From Thermoactinomycetaceae bacterium (GTDB lineage Bacteria; Bacillota; Bacilli; Thermoactinomycetales; Thermoactinomycetaceae): DNA of 64,000 bases. Where the stretch lies: the NCBI GenBank assembly GCA_025449975.1, contig JANWIG010000006.1, positions 1 through 64,000 of the forward strand, in the 5' to 3' direction. The notes under the pieces are model-generated. The model had not been told where the DNA came from, made no database searches, and saw only the letters and a list, made by a program, of their open reading frames with translations. How positions within the stretch are numbered: the first letter of the stretch is position 1; every line of letters starts with the position of its first letter. Positions 51,237 to 62,715 of the stretch are shown here, one piece after another. The translations under genes were made by a program, and so were the position numbers.

Positions 51237-52820
51237 ATGCGAACTTATTATCAAATATTAGGAATCTCCCCCGACGCATCAGTGGAAGAAATCCAAGCGA
51301 TCATCGATAAGAAAAAAAAGAAATGGATGGCACGAGTAGCAGAGGTCCAAAAACAAGCAGAGCATATTCTTTCGATCATCGAGGAATCGAAAGCAGTACT
51401 ATTGGATGAGCGCAAGCGATGGGACTATGATCAGCAGTTGGAGGAGATTAAGAAAAGCTCGTCTGCTAACCATTCTTTACCGATTATGTTGGACGAGCCC
51501 TTTGTAGAAGAAACATTACAAAATCGGGCGGATGCCGGGGATGTCGAAGCGATGCGCGAGCTCGGTTTGAAATATTTGCAAGAAGGTCGAACTTGGTTGG
51601 AGAAAGCAGCGGATCAAGGAGATATGATTGCTGCTGAAGTGTTTGCTCATTTCCTGATTCATTCAGGTGATAAGAAAATCGGAAAACGTTGGTTAAAAAC
51701 GACGGAGAAAGAGATTGAACGGTCAAAAGACACAGAAATGATGCGGAAAATCGGTGAGGCCTTTTTACAGATCGGTTTTGGAGAAGAAGGCTGGCAGTGG
51801 ATGGAAAAAGTTGCCGAGCTGGGCGATATGGAGACGATGAAGTATTTGGGGAATCACTTGCTAAAGAAAGGAAATATTCGTCATGGGAAAAGATGGCTTG
51901 AAAAAGCAGCCGAAGCCGGCGATGTGGAAGCCATGCGGATGTTAGGAAGTTATGCTCTTCATCTCAATGATCGCAATTTACCGGTCGAAAAGGGGAAAAA
52001 ATGGCTTCGGAAAGCGGCGGAGTCTGGCGACATCGAGGCCATGCGGATCTTGGGCAAACATCTTTTTTGTGGTTCGGCCGTGGAAGTGGTTCTTCATGAA
52101 GAGGAAGGGAAAAAGTGGTTGAAGCAGGCGGCCCATTTAGGTGATGTGGAAGCGATGAAGATATTGGGCGAGAATCTCATCGTCGGAGGAACAGTGAAAA
52201 AGGATCCGGAGGAAGGAACCAAATGGTTAAAGAAAGCGGCTGAACACGGTGATGTGGAGTCGATGAAAAACCTAGGTGAATATTTAGTCAATGGAATCTT
52301 TTTGCCTAAAGATCGCGAAAGCGGAAAAGAATGGCTAAAGAAAGCAGCGGAAGTAGGCAATGATGACGCCATGTGTGAGCTTGCAATTCAACTCTGTCTG
52401 GTGGAAGATGATTGCCAGATCGAAGGGAAAAAGTGGCTCGAACAAGCGGCGATCCGGCGACAAGTACTGGCGATGGGACTGTGGGGTTATCAGCTGCTAA
52501 AACAAGGTGAAGAAGAAAAGGGAATGGAGTGGCTGAAAGAGACCTACCACCGGATGACCGGCGGTTTTTACTCATTTGGTCGTCGTTATGGGCAATATAT
52601 CTTATTTGAACGTGGAGCCTATAGCGATCATGAATTTATGTCACAGCGAATCAATGCAGACAATGGAAAAATGGCCTTAAAAAGAGATATTCACCTCGGG
52701 GATATTCAATCGATGAAACTGCTTAGCGAGGTTTATCATAAAGAGGGAGATGAAAGCGAAGCAGCGAAGTGGAATAAGTTGGCTGAGATTTTTGAAGAGA
52801 TTCAGAAAAAGTTCCAATAA
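51237..52820 (+). CDS. J-like N-terminus plus Sel1 repeat protein (527 aa), paralog
   Basis: MRTYYQILGISPDASVEEIQAIIDKKKKKW...VLLDERKRWDYDQQL (J-domain-like helix I and helix IV motif, no HPD); Sel1 repeats. Confidence 0.82.
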   Translation: MRTYYQILGISPDASVEEIQAIIDKKKKKWMARVAEVQKQAEHILSIIEESKAVLLDERKRWDYDQQLEEIKKSSSANHSLPIMLDEPFVEETLQNRADAGDVEAMRELGLKYLQEGRTWLEKAADQGDMIAAEVFAHFLIHSGDKKIGKRWLKTTEKEIERSKDTEMMRKIGEAFLQIGFGEEGWQWMEKVAELGDMETMKYLGNHLLKKGNIRHGKRWLEKAAEAGDVEAMRMLGSYALHLNDRNLPVEKGKKWLRKAAESGDIEAMRILGKHLFCGSAVEVVLHEEEGKKWLKQAAHLGDVEAMKILGENLIVGGTVKKDPEEGTKWLKKAAEHGDVESMKNLGEYLVNGIFLPKDRESGKEWLKKAAEVGNDDAMCELAIQLCLVEDDCQIEGKKWLEQAAIRRQVLAMGLWGYQLLKQGEEEKGMEWLKETYHRMTGGFYSFGRRYGQYILFERGAYSDHEFMSQRINADNGKMALKRDIHLGDIQSMKLLSEVYHKEGDESEAAKWNKLAEIFEEIQKKFQ

Positions 52821-52827
52821 ACAGAAG

Positions 52828-52880
52828 TAAAATTCCCATCCAAACGTGGTTTTAAATCTTAGCCAATTGGATGGGAATTT
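52828..52880 (+). terminator. Terminator upstream of smc
   Basis: AAATTCCCATCCA...TGGATGGGAATTTTTATC. Confidence 0.75.
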
Positions 52881-52989
52881 TTATCATTTCGTTTTTATGC
52901 TAAAATAAAACAGTTCACGGGATCGATCTTTGCGGGACTAAGGTCCCTAGGGATAGAAAGGAAACGATTGAAGAGAGGGGAAAGTTTGG

Positions 52990-55900
52990 TTGTACCTAAA
53001 ACGTTTGGAAATGAGCGGTTTTAAGTCCTTTGCAGATCGAACGGAACTGGTATTTGTCCCCGGAGTGACTGCTGTTGTCGGACCCAACGGGAGTGGGAAG
53101 AGCAATGTAACCGATGGCATTCGTTGGGTACTTGGGGAACAAAGTGCCAAATCACTGCGGGGAAATAAGATGGAAGATCTGATTTTCGCCGGCAGTGATT
53201 CGCGTAAGCCGGTTGGGATTTGTGAAGTATCACTTGTTTTAGACAATTCTGAGCGGCGGCTTAAGCTCGACTTTGCTGAAGTTCGAATTACTCGGCGAGT
53301 CAGTCGTTCAGGAGAAAGTGAATATTTTTTAAATCAGAAACCTTGTCGTTTAAAAGATATTACGGAATTATTTATGGATACAGGGATTGGCAAAGAAGCC
53401 TACTCGATGATTGGACAAGGTCGAATCGATGATATTTTAAGTACGAAATCGGAAGATCGCCGAGCGATTTTTGAAGAAGCGGCAGGCATCGTTAAATATA
53501 AAGTGCGTAAAAAAGAGGCTGAAAAAAAGCTCGAGCAAACCGAACAAAACTTAACCCGTATTTATGATCTGATCTATGAATTGGAAAGCCAAGTGGCTCC
53601 GCTGGAAGAGCAAGCTGAGAAAGCGACTCGATTCAAGGAATTAAAGCAAGAGCTCGAGCAAGTGGAAGTCGGTTTGTATGTATATAAAATTGAAACACTC
53701 CATCAACACTGGTTGGAGATTAGTCAAGAAGTCAAAGAGTTAAGTCAGAGACAAATGGCGCTCTCTACCTTGATCAGCAAACGAGAAGCCGAACTGGAAG
53801 AGTATAAGTGTTTACAGATGGATCATGATGCTCAGCTTGAGCAAGTCCAAGCGGAATTACTAAAGGTGAGTGAAGATTTAGAGAAAACGGAAGGTCTTCG
53901 GGAAGTTCAATTGGAACGAAACCGCAGCCGTCAACAGGCACAAGGGCAATTGCAGGAGCGGATGAAGCTATTTCGGCAGGATCTCGCTCGTTTGCAGGAG
54001 GAAAAAAAACAGCTTACAGAGCGATTAAGCGAGAAGCAAGCCAAATTAAGGGAAGTCGAAGCTTCCATTCAAACCATTCAGGAACAGCTGCATTTGTTGG
54101 TGGGGGATGAGCAGAAGCAATTGGATCACTCGATTGCCAAATTGCAGCGGCTGAAAAATGCCCAAGTTGTTCTACAAAATGAGCAACATTACACGATCCA
54201 GGGAATGGAGCAAGCGATCGAACAAATCGAGCAGTTCACATCGGAAAAAAAGCGGTTACAAGAGGGGATTGCGGAAGAGAAAGAACAACAGATTCGAGTG
54301 AAGCAACGATTGGCAGAGACAACGCAAACCGTCGATCAGCTCACAGCTCAGTTGGTATATCTGCGAGAGCGACAACAACAAAATGAAGAATTAGAAAGCC
54401 AGCTCCGAAAGCAGCAGAAAAAAGGAGAGCAGATCTATCATCGGCTGTGTTCGCGGCGGGATGTATTGCAAGAGATGGAAAAGAAACATACTGGCTTTTT
54501 TCAAGGAGTAAAATCGATTTTAACAGCTCGTGATCAAGGCATCGCCTCGTTGCAGCAGGTTCATGGGGCGGTCGCTCAGTTGCTTGTCGTACCTGAAAAA
54601 TATGAAGCTGCTTTGGAAACGGCTTTGGGAGGGGCATTGCAATACCTTGTGGTCGAAGATGAGCAGACAGCGCGGCAAGGGATCGCTTATTTAAAAGAAA
54701 AAGGCTTAGGACGAGCTACTTTTTTACCACTTGATGTGATTAAAGAAAGAAAAATATCTCCACATGAAATACAACAATTGCAAAAAATGGCGGGCTGGCT
54801 TGGTGTCGCCGCTGATTTAGTGGAAACTTCTCCGCGTTATTCCTCTTTGGTTTCTTACTTGTTGGGAATGGTGATTGTAGCGGAAACGCTAGAACAGGCG
54901 AACCAGATTGCTCGCAAGTTGCAATATCGTTACCGAGTGGTTACTTTGGATGGGGATCTGGTCAACATTGGGGGCTCGATGACAGGCGGAAGTCGTCAGC
55001 CATCGAAAAGCAATCTATTAGGACGCTCAAGGCAATTGGAATCGCTTGAACAACAAGTGGTAGAGCAAAAAGAACAATTAGAGCAGTTAAACGACCGTGT
55101 GCGGAAAGTAGAAGAGCAAAAGAAAAAGACCCAGCATGAGCTGGAGGAAATCCGTCAACAGATCGAAAAAAGCCGCTTAAGGGAACAAGCATTGCAGAGC
55201 GAGCAAAGAGAGCGAGAAAAGCAGATCCAGCAAATGGAGCAAAGCGCCGTGCAGCTCTCTACTGCGCAGCAAGAGGCGCATCGACGGTTGGTGGAGCTAG
55301 AGAGACAAAAAGAAGAGCAAGTTAAACGGAACGACCAATTGGAGCAGGAAATCCATCAGCTTGCTCAGCAGGTGGCCATAAGCAAGGAACAGATCAAAGA
55401 ACGAGAAACGATCAAGGAGCAGACCCAGCAACAGCTAACAAGACAGAAAGTGATGGAAGCAGAGCTGCGTCAGGAGGTATCCAATCTCCAAGAAAACTTA
55501 GAGCGCATCGAGCAAGAACGAAGACGATTGGCTCAGCAGCTGGCAACAGCTGAGCAAGAACAGTATGATTTGATGGAGCAACAAAATCAGAGCGAAGAGA
55601 TCCTAGAACAGCTGGTTAAACAGATCGAACAATTACGAAAGGATAAGTTGGCGATTCAAGAAAAAGTAGCGAAAGCGCGAGCAATCCGTGAGCAAATGGT
55701 GCAACAACGGAATGAAAAAGAGGAAGAGATCCGAAAAGAACGGGCTACTTTGCAAAAGGAAGCGGAACGGCTAAAAGATTGTGAAGTAAAAGCCAATCGG
55801 ATGGATGTAGAATTAAATTACTTGTTGCAAAAGTTAGCCGAAGAATATGAGATCACATTTGAACGTGCCAAAGAAGAGCATTCCCATCCCGAAGATCCCA

Positions 55901-56592
55901 AAAAGGCCGAGCGGCGCGTTCGTTCTTTAAAAAGGGAGATCGCTTCCCTAGGTGAAATTCACCTCGGAGCGATTGAAGAATTTCAGCGTTTGCGCGAGCG
56001 GCTTTCCTTTTTAAAAGAACAAGAGGTGGATCTGACCCAAGCGAAGCAATCCTTATTTGAAGTAATCAAACGAATGGAAGAAGAGATGGGCAAGCGCTTT
56101 TATGAAGCATTCTCTTTGATCCGCCAAGAGTTTCAAACCGTTTTTGTCCAGATGTTTGGCGGTGGACGAGCCGATCTGCATCTGTCGGATCCAGATAATT
56201 TATTGGAGACAGGAATCGAAATTGTTGCCCAGCCGCCTGGAAAGAAATTGCAAAATCTCACTTTGCTCTCTGGTGGGGAGCGAGCGTTGGCAGCGATTGC
56301 TCTTTTGTTTGCAGTGTTACAGATCAAACCGGTTCCTTTTTGTGTTTTAGATGAGGTGGATGCGGCATTGGATGAAGCCAATTTAACCCGATTTACACGC
56401 TACTTGCGGCAATTTGCCAATCAGACCCAATTTATTGTGATCACCCATCGGAAACATACCATGGAAGGTGCCGATGTCTTATATGGGATTACGATGCAAG
56501 AGTCTGGTGTATCAAAGCTGGTGTCTGTAAGATTAGAAGAGTATGATAGATACAGTGAAGTAGCTTCTACAGAAGAGGGGGATATACCGTGA
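52990..56592 (+). CDS. smc: Chromosome segregation protein SMC
   Basis: [22 protein letters not shown]...[10 protein letters not shown], hinge, [30 protein letters not shown] start. Confidence 0.97.
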   Translation: MYLKRLEMSGFKSFADRTELVFVPGVTAVVGPNGSGKSNVTDGIRWVLGEQSAKSLRGNKMEDLIFAGSDSRKPVGICEVSLVLDNSERRLKLDFAEVRITRRVSRSGESEYFLNQKPCRLKDITELFMDTGIGKEAYSMIGQGRIDDILSTKSEDRRAIFEEAAGIVKYKVRKKEAEKKLEQTEQNLTRIYDLIYELESQVAPLEEQAEKATRFKELKQELEQVEVGLYVYKIETLHQHWLEISQEVKELSQRQMALSTLISKREAELEEYKCLQMDHDAQLEQVQAELLKVSEDLEKTEGLREVQLERNRSRQQAQGQLQERMKLFRQDLARLQEEKKQLTERLSEKQAKLREVEASIQTIQEQLHLLVGDEQKQLDHSIAKLQRLKNAQVVLQNEQHYTIQGMEQAIEQIEQFTSEKKRLQEGIAEEKEQQIRVKQRLAETTQTVDQLTAQLVYLRERQQQNEELESQLRKQQKKGEQIYHRLCSRRDVLQEMEKKHTGFFQGVKSILTARDQGIASLQQVHGAVAQLLVVPEKYEAALETALGGALQYLVVEDEQTARQGIAYLKEKGLGRATFLPLDVIKERKISPHEIQQLQKMAGWLGVAADLVETSPRYSSLVSYLLGMVIVAETLEQANQIARKLQYRYRVVTLDGDLVNIGGSMTGGSRQPSKSNLLGRSRQLESLEQQVVEQKEQLEQLNDRVRKVEEQKKKTQHELEEIRQQIEKSRLREQALQSEQREREKQIQQMEQSAVQLSTAQQEAHRRLVELERQKEEQVKRNDQLEQEIHQLAQQVAISKEQIKERETIKEQTQQQLTRQKVMEAELRQEVSNLQENLERIEQERRRLAQQLATAEQEQYDLMEQQNQSEEILEQLVKQIEQLRKDKLAIQEKVAKARAIREQMVQQRNEKEEEIRKERATLQKEAERLKDCEVKANRMDVELNYLLQKLAEEYEITFERAKEEHSHPEDPKKAERRVRSLKREIASLGEIHLGAIEEFQRLRERLSFLKEQEVDLTQAKQSLFEVIKRMEEEMGKRFYEAFSLIRQEFQTVFVQMFGGGRADLHLSDPDNLLETGIEIVAQPPGKKLQNLTLLSGGERALAAIALLFAVLQIKPVPFCVLDEVDAALDEANLTRFTRYLRQFANQTQFIVITHRKHTMEGADVLYGITMQESGVSKLVSVRLEEYDRYSEVASTEEGDIP

Positions 56593-57590
56593 GTTTTTTT
56601 AAACGCTTAAAAGAAAAGATTGCCCAAAAAACGGAATCAGTGACCGAAAAATTTATTTCGGGTTTAAGTAAAACGAGTTCGTCCTTTGTGGGGGCGATTC
56701 AGTCGTTGTTTTCAGGTCGAAGCAAAATTGATGAGGAATTGTATGAAGAGCTTGAAGAGATTTTGATCAGTGCCGATGTCGGTGTGACAACCACGATGGA
56801 GCTGGTGGAGCGATTGCGTGATGAGGTCAAAGCGAGAAAAGTAACGAATCCGGCTGAGCTTCAACCGTTGCTTTCAGAGCTGATCGCGGAAATGCTCGAG
56901 ATCGAAGGACAGAGCAATCAATTGCAGATGAATGAGGATGGAATGACGGTAATTTTATTTGTCGGAGTAAATGGGGTCGGTAAGACGACAACCATTGGAA
57001 AGTTGGCTCATCGCTTTAAAAAGGAAGGAAAAAAAGTGGTCTTGGCTGCTGGGGATACCTTCCGCGCTGGAGCGATTGAACAACTGGAAGTGTGGGGAAA
57101 AAGGGTGGGGGTTGATGTAATCAAGCATCAAGCTGGCGCTGACCCTGCCGCTGTCATTTATGACGGGATCCAAGCCGCCAAATCACGTAAAGCCGATGTT
57201 CTGCTCTGCGATACGGCTGGACGATTGCAAAATAAAGTGAACCTGATGGAAGAGCTAAAGAAGGTTCATCGCGTCATCCAACGCGAGATCCCAGATGGAC
57301 CGCACGAGGTACTGTTGGTCTTGGATGCGACAACAGGGCAGAATGCGTTAATTCAGGCGAAAAACTTTAGTCAAGCGGTGAATGTATCGGGAATTGTCTT
57401 AACGAAATTAGACGGTACAGCCAAAGGCGGCATCGTGATTGCGATTAGCAATGAGCTGCAATTACCGGTGAAACTGGTCGGTCTAGGTGAAAAAGCCGAT
57501 GATCTGCAAGAGTTTGATAAAGATCAGTTCCTCCATGCTCTATTTAAAGATGCTGTGAAAGATGAAGAGCTGACACCGAGCGGGGAGTAA
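56589..57590 (+). CDS. ftsY: Signal recognition particle receptor FtsY
   Basis: GVNGVGKTTTIGKLA, DTAGRLQNK, TKLDGTAKGG. Confidence 0.97.
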   Translation: MSFFKRLKEKIAQKTESVTEKFISGLSKTSSSFVGAIQSLFSGRSKIDEELYEELEEILISADVGVTTTMELVERLRDEVKARKVTNPAELQPLLSELIAEMLEIEGQSNQLQMNEDGMTVILFVGVNGVGKTTTIGKLAHRFKKEGKKVVLAAGDTFRAGAIEQLEVWGKRVGVDVIKHQAGADPAAVIYDGIQAAKSRKADVLLCDTAGRLQNKVNLMEELKKVHRVIQREIPDGPHEVLLVLDATTGQNALIQAKNFSQAVNVSGIVLTKLDGTAKGGIVIAISNELQLPVKLVGLGEKADDLQEFDKDQFLHALFKDAVKDEELTPSGE

Positions 57591-57706
57591 AAGGTTAAAC
57601 AGGGGAGCGATTGTAAAGAAAAAAGCTTGACACGTTTCCAGTTTTTAAATAAGATAGTTACCTGTAAAGGTTAAAGCCTTGACGGCTTGGAGCTGAGGTG
57701 ACTCCT

Positions 57707-58039
57707 ATGCTGGAGAAAACCACGGAGTTAAATCTCCTTTATGATTTTTATGGCTCTTTATTGACGGAAAAACAGCGTACGCTGTTGGAACTATACTATT
57801 TAGAGGATTGGTCGCTTGGCGAAATTGCCGAATACCAAAAGATTTCTCGCCAAGCGGTGTTTGAAGTGATTAAGCGCGCCCAAGGAATCCTCCATGACTT
57901 CGAAGCCAAACTCGGCTTATTGCGCAAGTATTATGAACGGCAAAAGTTAGCTGAACAATTGCTTCAACAACTTGAGTCTTATCCAGAAGCGAAAAAAGTG
58001 GCTGAGCCTCTTGTAGCGAAATGGTTAGAGATAGACTAA
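57707..58039 (+). CDS. ylxM: YlxM, SRP-associated HTH protein
   Basis: LLYDFYGSLLTEKQRTLLELYYLEDWSLGEIAEYQKISRQAVFEVIKR. Confidence 0.94.
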   Translation: MLEKTTELNLLYDFYGSLLTEKQRTLLELYYLEDWSLGEIAEYQKISRQAVFEVIKRAQGILHDFEAKLGLLRKYYERQKLAEQLLQQLESYPEAKKVAEPLVAKWLEID

Positions 58040-58067
58040 TGATGAGCATGGATAGAAAGGAGGGAAT

Positions 58068-58212
58068 CCGTTAACGAAAAACTAACCTGTTTATATCTAG
58101 CAGTGATTCCCATGCATTGCGTAAGTGATGCCATCATCGGATCAGACCGTGAGGGGTTTCTAGATCAGAAAACAGAAATCCTGCTCGCGTGTTAGCAGTT
58201 TTTCGTAACGGG
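58068..58212 (+). promoter_or_regulatory. 145-nt structured element between SD and start of ffh
   Basis: CCGTT(A)ACGAAAAACT(58068-58083)/AGTTTTTCGTAACGG(58197-58211) plus inner AGCAG(T)GATT/AATCCTGCT; AAGGAGGG at 58057-58064, ATG at 58217. Confidence 0.8.
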
Positions 58213-58216
58213 CACT

Positions 58217-59563
58217 ATGGCTTTTGAAGGTTTGTCAGAGCGTTTGCAAGCTGTCATGCAAAGGTTGCGTGGAAAAGGAAAAGTGACCGAAGCCGATGTG
58301 AAGGAAGCAATGCGTGAAGTGCGCCTCGCCCTATTGGAAGCGGACGTTAACTTTAAAGTGGTCAAATCCTTTGTGAACAATGTAAGAGAACGGGCAGTTG
58401 GGCAGGAAGTGCTAAAAAGCTTAACTCCTGGTCAACAAGTGATCAAAGTAGTAAACGAAGAGTTAACGGCGTTGATGGGGGGAGAGCAGAGCAAGCTTGT
58501 TAAGGCGAATCGCCCTCCGACTGTGATCATGATGGTCGGTCTGCAAGGAGCAGGGAAAACGACCACATCCAGTAAGCTCGCACGTTATTTGACGAAACAA
58601 AATCATCGTCCACTTTTAGTGGCTGGCGATATCTATCGTCCGGCGGCCATTCGTCAGTTGCAGGTATTGGGAGAGCAGCTGAACACCCCAGTCTTTTCTT
58701 TAGGTGATCAAGTAAGCCCTGTTGAAATCGCAGAGCAAGGCATCGCTCATGCCAAAGAACATCACTACGATTATGTGATTATCGATACAGCAGGTCGTCT
58801 CCATATTGACGAGACGATGATGGATGAGTTAAAAGCGATTCAGGAAAAAGTGAAGCCGGATGAGGTTTTGTTGGTTGTCGATGCGATGACCGGTCAGGAT
58901 GCTGTGAATGTAGCGAAAGCTTTTAACGAACAGCTGGGCTTGACGGGGGTCGTATTGACAAAGTTAGATGGAGACACCCGTGGTGGAGCTGCGCTATCGG
59001 TCAAAGCGGTCACGGATTGTCCGATTAAATTTGTCGGTATGGGTGAAAAGACGGATGCTCTGGAGCCTTTCTTCCCTGACCGAATGGCTTCACGGATTTT
59101 AGGAATGGGTGATGTACTCACCCTGATTGAAAAAGCGCAATCTGCTGTCGATGAGGAAAAAGCACGTGCCTTAGAACGGAAGATGCGGACACAAACCTTC
59201 ACTTTGGAAGATTTCTTAGATCAACTCCAACAAGTTCGCAAGATGGGACCTTTGGACGAGATGCTAGCGATGATTCCTGGTGCAGGTCAAGTGAAAGGCT
59301 TAAAAAATTTAAAAGTGGATGAAAAGCAAATTTCTCGGGTGGAAGCGATTATTCGCTCGATGACCCGCGAGGAAAAGTTGCATCCAGAGATCATCAATGC
59401 TAGCCGGCGTAAGCGGATTGCCAAAGGGAGTGGCACTACCGTACAAGATGTCAATCGTTTGCTCAAACAGTTTGAAGATATGAAGAAGATGATGAAACAA
59501 TTTACTTCCATGTCTAAGATGAAAAAGAAGAAGCGGGGTTTCCGTTTCCCATTCATGTCATAG
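58217..59563 (+). CDS. ffh: Signal recognition particle protein Ffh
   Basis: MAFEGLSERLQAVMQRLRGKGKVTEADVKEAMREVRLALLEADVNFKVVK; GLQGAGKTTTSSKLA. Confidence 0.98.
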   Translation: MAFEGLSERLQAVMQRLRGKGKVTEADVKEAMREVRLALLEADVNFKVVKSFVNNVRERAVGQEVLKSLTPGQQVIKVVNEELTALMGGEQSKLVKANRPPTVIMMVGLQGAGKTTTSSKLARYLTKQNHRPLLVAGDIYRPAAIRQLQVLGEQLNTPVFSLGDQVSPVEIAEQGIAHAKEHHYDYVIIDTAGRLHIDETMMDELKAIQEKVKPDEVLLVVDAMTGQDAVNVAKAFNEQLGLTGVVLTKLDGDTRGGAALSVKAVTDCPIKFVGMGEKTDALEPFFPDRMASRILGMGDVLTLIEKAQSAVDEEKARALERKMRTQTFTLEDFLDQLQQVRKMGPLDEMLAMIPGAGQVKGLKNLKVDEKQISRVEAIIRSMTREEKLHPEIINASRRKRIAKGSGTTVQDVNRLLKQFEDMKKMMKQFTSMSKMKKKKRGFRFPFMS

Positions 59564-59588
59564 AGATCCTATATAGGGAGGTGAAAAC

Positions 59589-59843
59589 ATGGCAGTTAAG
59601 ATTCGGCTAAAACGGATGGGTGCGAAAAAAGCTCCTTTCTATCGTTTGGTAGTAGCAGATTCCCGCGCTCCACGTGATGGACGTTCGATTGAAGAAATCG
59701 GTTATTACAATCCATTAACCGAGCCTGCTACGGTCAAAATCGACGAAGAGAAAGCACTTCTATGGCTTTCCCGCGGGGCTCAACCATCAGATACCGTTCG
59801 TGGCTTGTTACGTAAACAAGGCATTTTAGATAAACTGAAATAA
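59589..59843 (+). CDS. rpsP: 30S ribosomal protein S16
   Basis: [42 protein letters not shown]. Confidence 0.97.
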   Translation: MAVKIRLKRMGAKKAPFYRLVVADSRAPRDGRSIEEIGYYNPLTEPATVKIDEEKALLWLSRGAQPSDTVRGLLRKQGILDKLK

Positions 59844-59876
59844 GCACAGCTCTGAAAATGGACGGGGGACAAAAAC

Positions 59877-60131
59877 ATGAAAGAGCTGGTAGAATATATT
59901 GCTCAATCGCTTGTCGATCATCCCGAGCAAGTTCGGGTGACCGAAGAAGTTTCTGATGATACAATTCGTTTTCGTTTATATGTTTCGCCAACCGACTTTG
60001 GAAAAGTGATTGGTGTCAAAGGTCAGGTGATCCACTCGATTCGTAATCTGGTCCAACTAGGTGGTTATCAAGCGAAAAAGCGGGTGCTGATTGAAGTGGT
60101 TGAAGGGGGCAATGAACTTGGCATCAACTGA
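59877..60131 (+). CDS. khpA: KH domain RNA-binding protein (YlqC/KhpA)
   Basis: MKELVEYIAQSLVDHPEQV...GKVIGVKGQVIHSIRNLV. Confidence 0.93.
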   Translation: MKELVEYIAQSLVDHPEQVRVTEEVSDDTIRFRLYVSPTDFGKVIGVKGQVIHSIRNLVQLGGYQAKKRVLIEVVEGGNELGIN

Positions 60132-60645
60132 GTTTTTGCGGGTGGGACGAATCGTGGCGACACATGGAATACGCGGTGAAGCACGGGTTCTCCCAGTGAC
60201 CGATTTTCCTGAAGAGCGCTTTGCCTCAGGGAATCGCCTGCTTCTACAGCACGCCAGTCTTGCTAAACCCCTTCCTCTAAGGGTCAAAAGAGCGAGACCA
60301 CATAAAAATGTGTGGGTGCTCGCCTTTGAAGAGTGGAGCGATATCAACCAAGTTGAACCTTATAGAGGGGGAACGCTGGTTGTTCCCATCACAGAGATGC
60401 TTCCAGCTAAAGAGGAAGGAGAATTTTATCTCCATGAGATTATCGGCTGTCAAGTTGTGACCACCGAAGGACAAGTCATCGGACGAGTGCGCGATATCTA
60501 TCAACTTCCAGCCAATGATGTCTGGGTAGTACGCTCCACAGAGAGCGGAAAAGAGCTTTATCTTCCTTATATCGAGCAGGTCGTAAAACAGGTAGACATT
60601 GAGAAGAAGCAAATTACCATCGAATGGATGGAAGGATTGGGTTAA
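60112..60645 (+). CDS. rimM: Ribosome maturation factor RimM
   Basis: [30 protein letters not shown]...[20 protein letters not shown]. Confidence 0.95.
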   Translation: MNLASTEFLRVGRIVATHGIRGEARVLPVTDFPEERFASGNRLLLQHASLAKPLPLRVKRARPHKNVWVLAFEEWSDINQVEPYRGGTLVVPITEMLPAKEEGEFYLHEIIGCQVVTTEGQVIGRVRDIYQLPANDVWVVRSTESGKELYLPYIEQVVKQVDIEKKQITIEWMEGLG

Positions 60646-60655
60646 CTTGACAAAA

Positions 60656-61399
60656 ATGCGGTTTGACGTTCTTACCCTTTTCCCTGAAATGTTTAGTGGC
60701 TTTTTAAACAGCAGCATTATTCGGCGGGCTCATGAAAAAGAGATTGTCCAAACGAATTTAATCAACTTCCGTGAATATGCCAGAGACAAACATCAAACAG
60801 TTGATGATGCTCCGTATGGTGGGGGCGGAGGGATGGTGTTAAAACCAGCTCCGCTGTTTGAAGCAGTCGATGCTCTCTTAGAAGGGAGTTCTAAGCGCCC
60901 TCCGATTATCCTGATGTCACCACAGGGGGCACCATTTACCCAACAGAAAGCGCAAGAGTTGGCGGGTTATTCACATTTGATCTTTCTATGTGGACATTAT
61001 GAAGGCTATGATGAACGAATCCGTCAATATTTGGCGACAGAAGAGATTTCGATCGGTGACTATGTGTTAACGGGAGGCGAGCTGCCCGCCATGGTAGTCA
61101 TGGATAGTGTGACGCGTTTGTTACCTGGTGTTCTCGGCAATCAGACTTCAGCAGTCACGGATTCCTTTGCCAATGGATTGTTAGAACACCCTCACTATAC
61201 TCGACCGGCCGAATATCGCGGTTACCGTGTGCCGGATATCCTTTTATCTGGTCATCATGGTAAGGTGGAAAAGTGGCGTAGACAAGAGTCGTTACGCCGT
61301 ACTTGGGAAAGAAGACCCGAATTGCTTCGTTCTGTCTCATTGACACCAGAGGACCAAGCTTTTCTCAGGAAGATTGCTCGTTCATCGGATCAAGAGTAA
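60656..61399 (+). CDS. trmD: tRNA (guanine-37-N1)-methyltransferase
   Basis: [53 protein letters not shown]; start ATG 60656 or TTG 60647. Confidence 0.96.
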   Translation: MRFDVLTLFPEMFSGFLNSSIIRRAHEKEIVQTNLINFREYARDKHQTVDDAPYGGGGGMVLKPAPLFEAVDALLEGSSKRPPIILMSPQGAPFTQQKAQELAGYSHLIFLCGHYEGYDERIRQYLATEEISIGDYVLTGGELPAMVVMDSVTRLLPGVLGNQTSAVTDSFANGLLEHPHYTRPAEYRGYRVPDILLSGHHGKVEKWRRQESLRRTWERRPELLRSVSLTPEDQAFLRKIARSSDQE

Positions 61400-61539
61400 A
61401 CATATAATTGGTTTTGTTGCCAATAGGCCAATCGGAATCTTTTTTCTTATCATCTTGACATCCCCGTTCACTTGGTTTTTCGTGCTGAATAAGATTGTTT
61501 TTTGAATGCATATCATCTTTTGGAAGGAGGTTACCAAAA

Positions 61540-61887
61540 ATGCGTCCAATTCTTCATGAGATTACCAAAGACCAAATTCGGACAGATGTTCCTAGCTTTC
61601 GTCCTGGCGATACCGTTCGTGTACACGTAAAAGTAAAAGAAGGTCAACGGGAGAGAATTCAGATTTTTGAAGGTGTTGTCATTCAACGTCGTGGTGGCGG
61701 AATCTCTGAGACCTTTACAGTGCGTAAGATTTCTAACGGGGTAGGTGTGGAGCGGATTTTCCCTCTCAACTCTCCAGTGATCGCCAAAATTGATGTCGTT
61801 CGTCGTGGTAAAGTTCGCCGTGCAAAACTGTTCTATCTTCGTAAATTGCGCGGAAAAGCCGCACGTATTAAAGAGCGTCATCGCTAA
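61540..61887 (+). CDS. rplS: 50S ribosomal protein L19
   Basis: [35 protein letters not shown]; start reassigned to ATG after GGAAGGAGG. Confidence 0.96.
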   Translation: MRPILHEITKDQIRTDVPSFRPGDTVRVHVKVKEGQRERIQIFEGVVIQRRGGGISETFTVRKISNGVGVERIFPLNSPVIAKIDVVRRGKVRRAKLFYLRKLRGKAARIKERHR

Positions 61888-61962
61888 CATAAGGAGGAAG
61901 GACTTGAAATGCATTCGAGTTCCTTCCTTTTTGTCTAGGACCCGAGATGTAGGTGGTTTAAA

Positions 61963-62532
61963 ATGAGCCAAGAATTTATTCCTCGCTCTGAGCATTTACG
62001 CAGAAAACGTGCAGAACGGCGAAAACATGGTCGTTTTAAACAACGCGATTGGATGCAAGTGCTTCTGATTGCGGTTTTACTAGCTGTCATCGTTCGTCTC
62101 TTTGTGGTAGCACCATCGATGGTTTCTGGACCTTCGATGCAAAAAACGATGGAATCAGGTGACTTAGTCATGGTAAATAAGCTCCTTTATCTATTTCGTT
62201 CACCACAACGGGGAGAGATTGTCGTTTTTGAAACTCCCGATGAAGAAGATTTGGTCAAGCGTGTTGTGGCTTTGCCTGGTGAGACCATCGAGGCGAAAAA
62301 TCAGCGTGTTTATATCAATGGAAAAGAATTAAAAGAACCTTATCTGGACCCAAATACGGTGACAGCGGACTTTGTAAAAGTAAAAGTTCCTCCAAATCAT
62401 GTATTTGTCATGGGAGATAATCGCAGCAATAGCAAAGATAGTCGGTCACTCGGAACGATTTCCTATGACCAGATTATAGGAAGAGCCGATCTCATCTATT
62501 GGCCGCTGAATCATTTTAAGTTTCTATGGTAG
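61963..62532 (+). CDS. lepB: Type I signal peptidase
   Basis: VSGPSMQKTMESGD, KRVVALPGE, FVMGDNRSNSKDSR. Confidence 0.95.
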   Translation: MSQEFIPRSEHLRRKRAERRKHGRFKQRDWMQVLLIAVLLAVIVRLFVVAPSMVSGPSMQKTMESGDLVMVNKLLYLFRSPQRGEIVVFETPDEEDLVKRVVALPGETIEAKNQRVYINGKELKEPYLDPNTVTADFVKVKVPPNHVFVMGDNRSNSKDSRSLGTISYDQIIGRADLIYWPLNHFKFLW

Positions 62533-62715
62533 GGCTTGATATCAAATATATGGATCATCAAGCTTTTTCTTTCTATATCGATGTTAAAAAGGGAAACGGC
62601 GCATATTCAATTCTGAATTTTTAAACATATATTTGATGCTAGGGATCGTTATTTTTGATATAATCGCTTCGAGATGTGAAGTGGATGTAGCCCTTTGAAA
62701 AGGCAGGTGAAAGCG

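Noticed and set aside
61400-61539. L19 leader motif upstream of rplS
   Set aside because: Position fits the known ribosomal leader class but I could not verify its consensus by eye.
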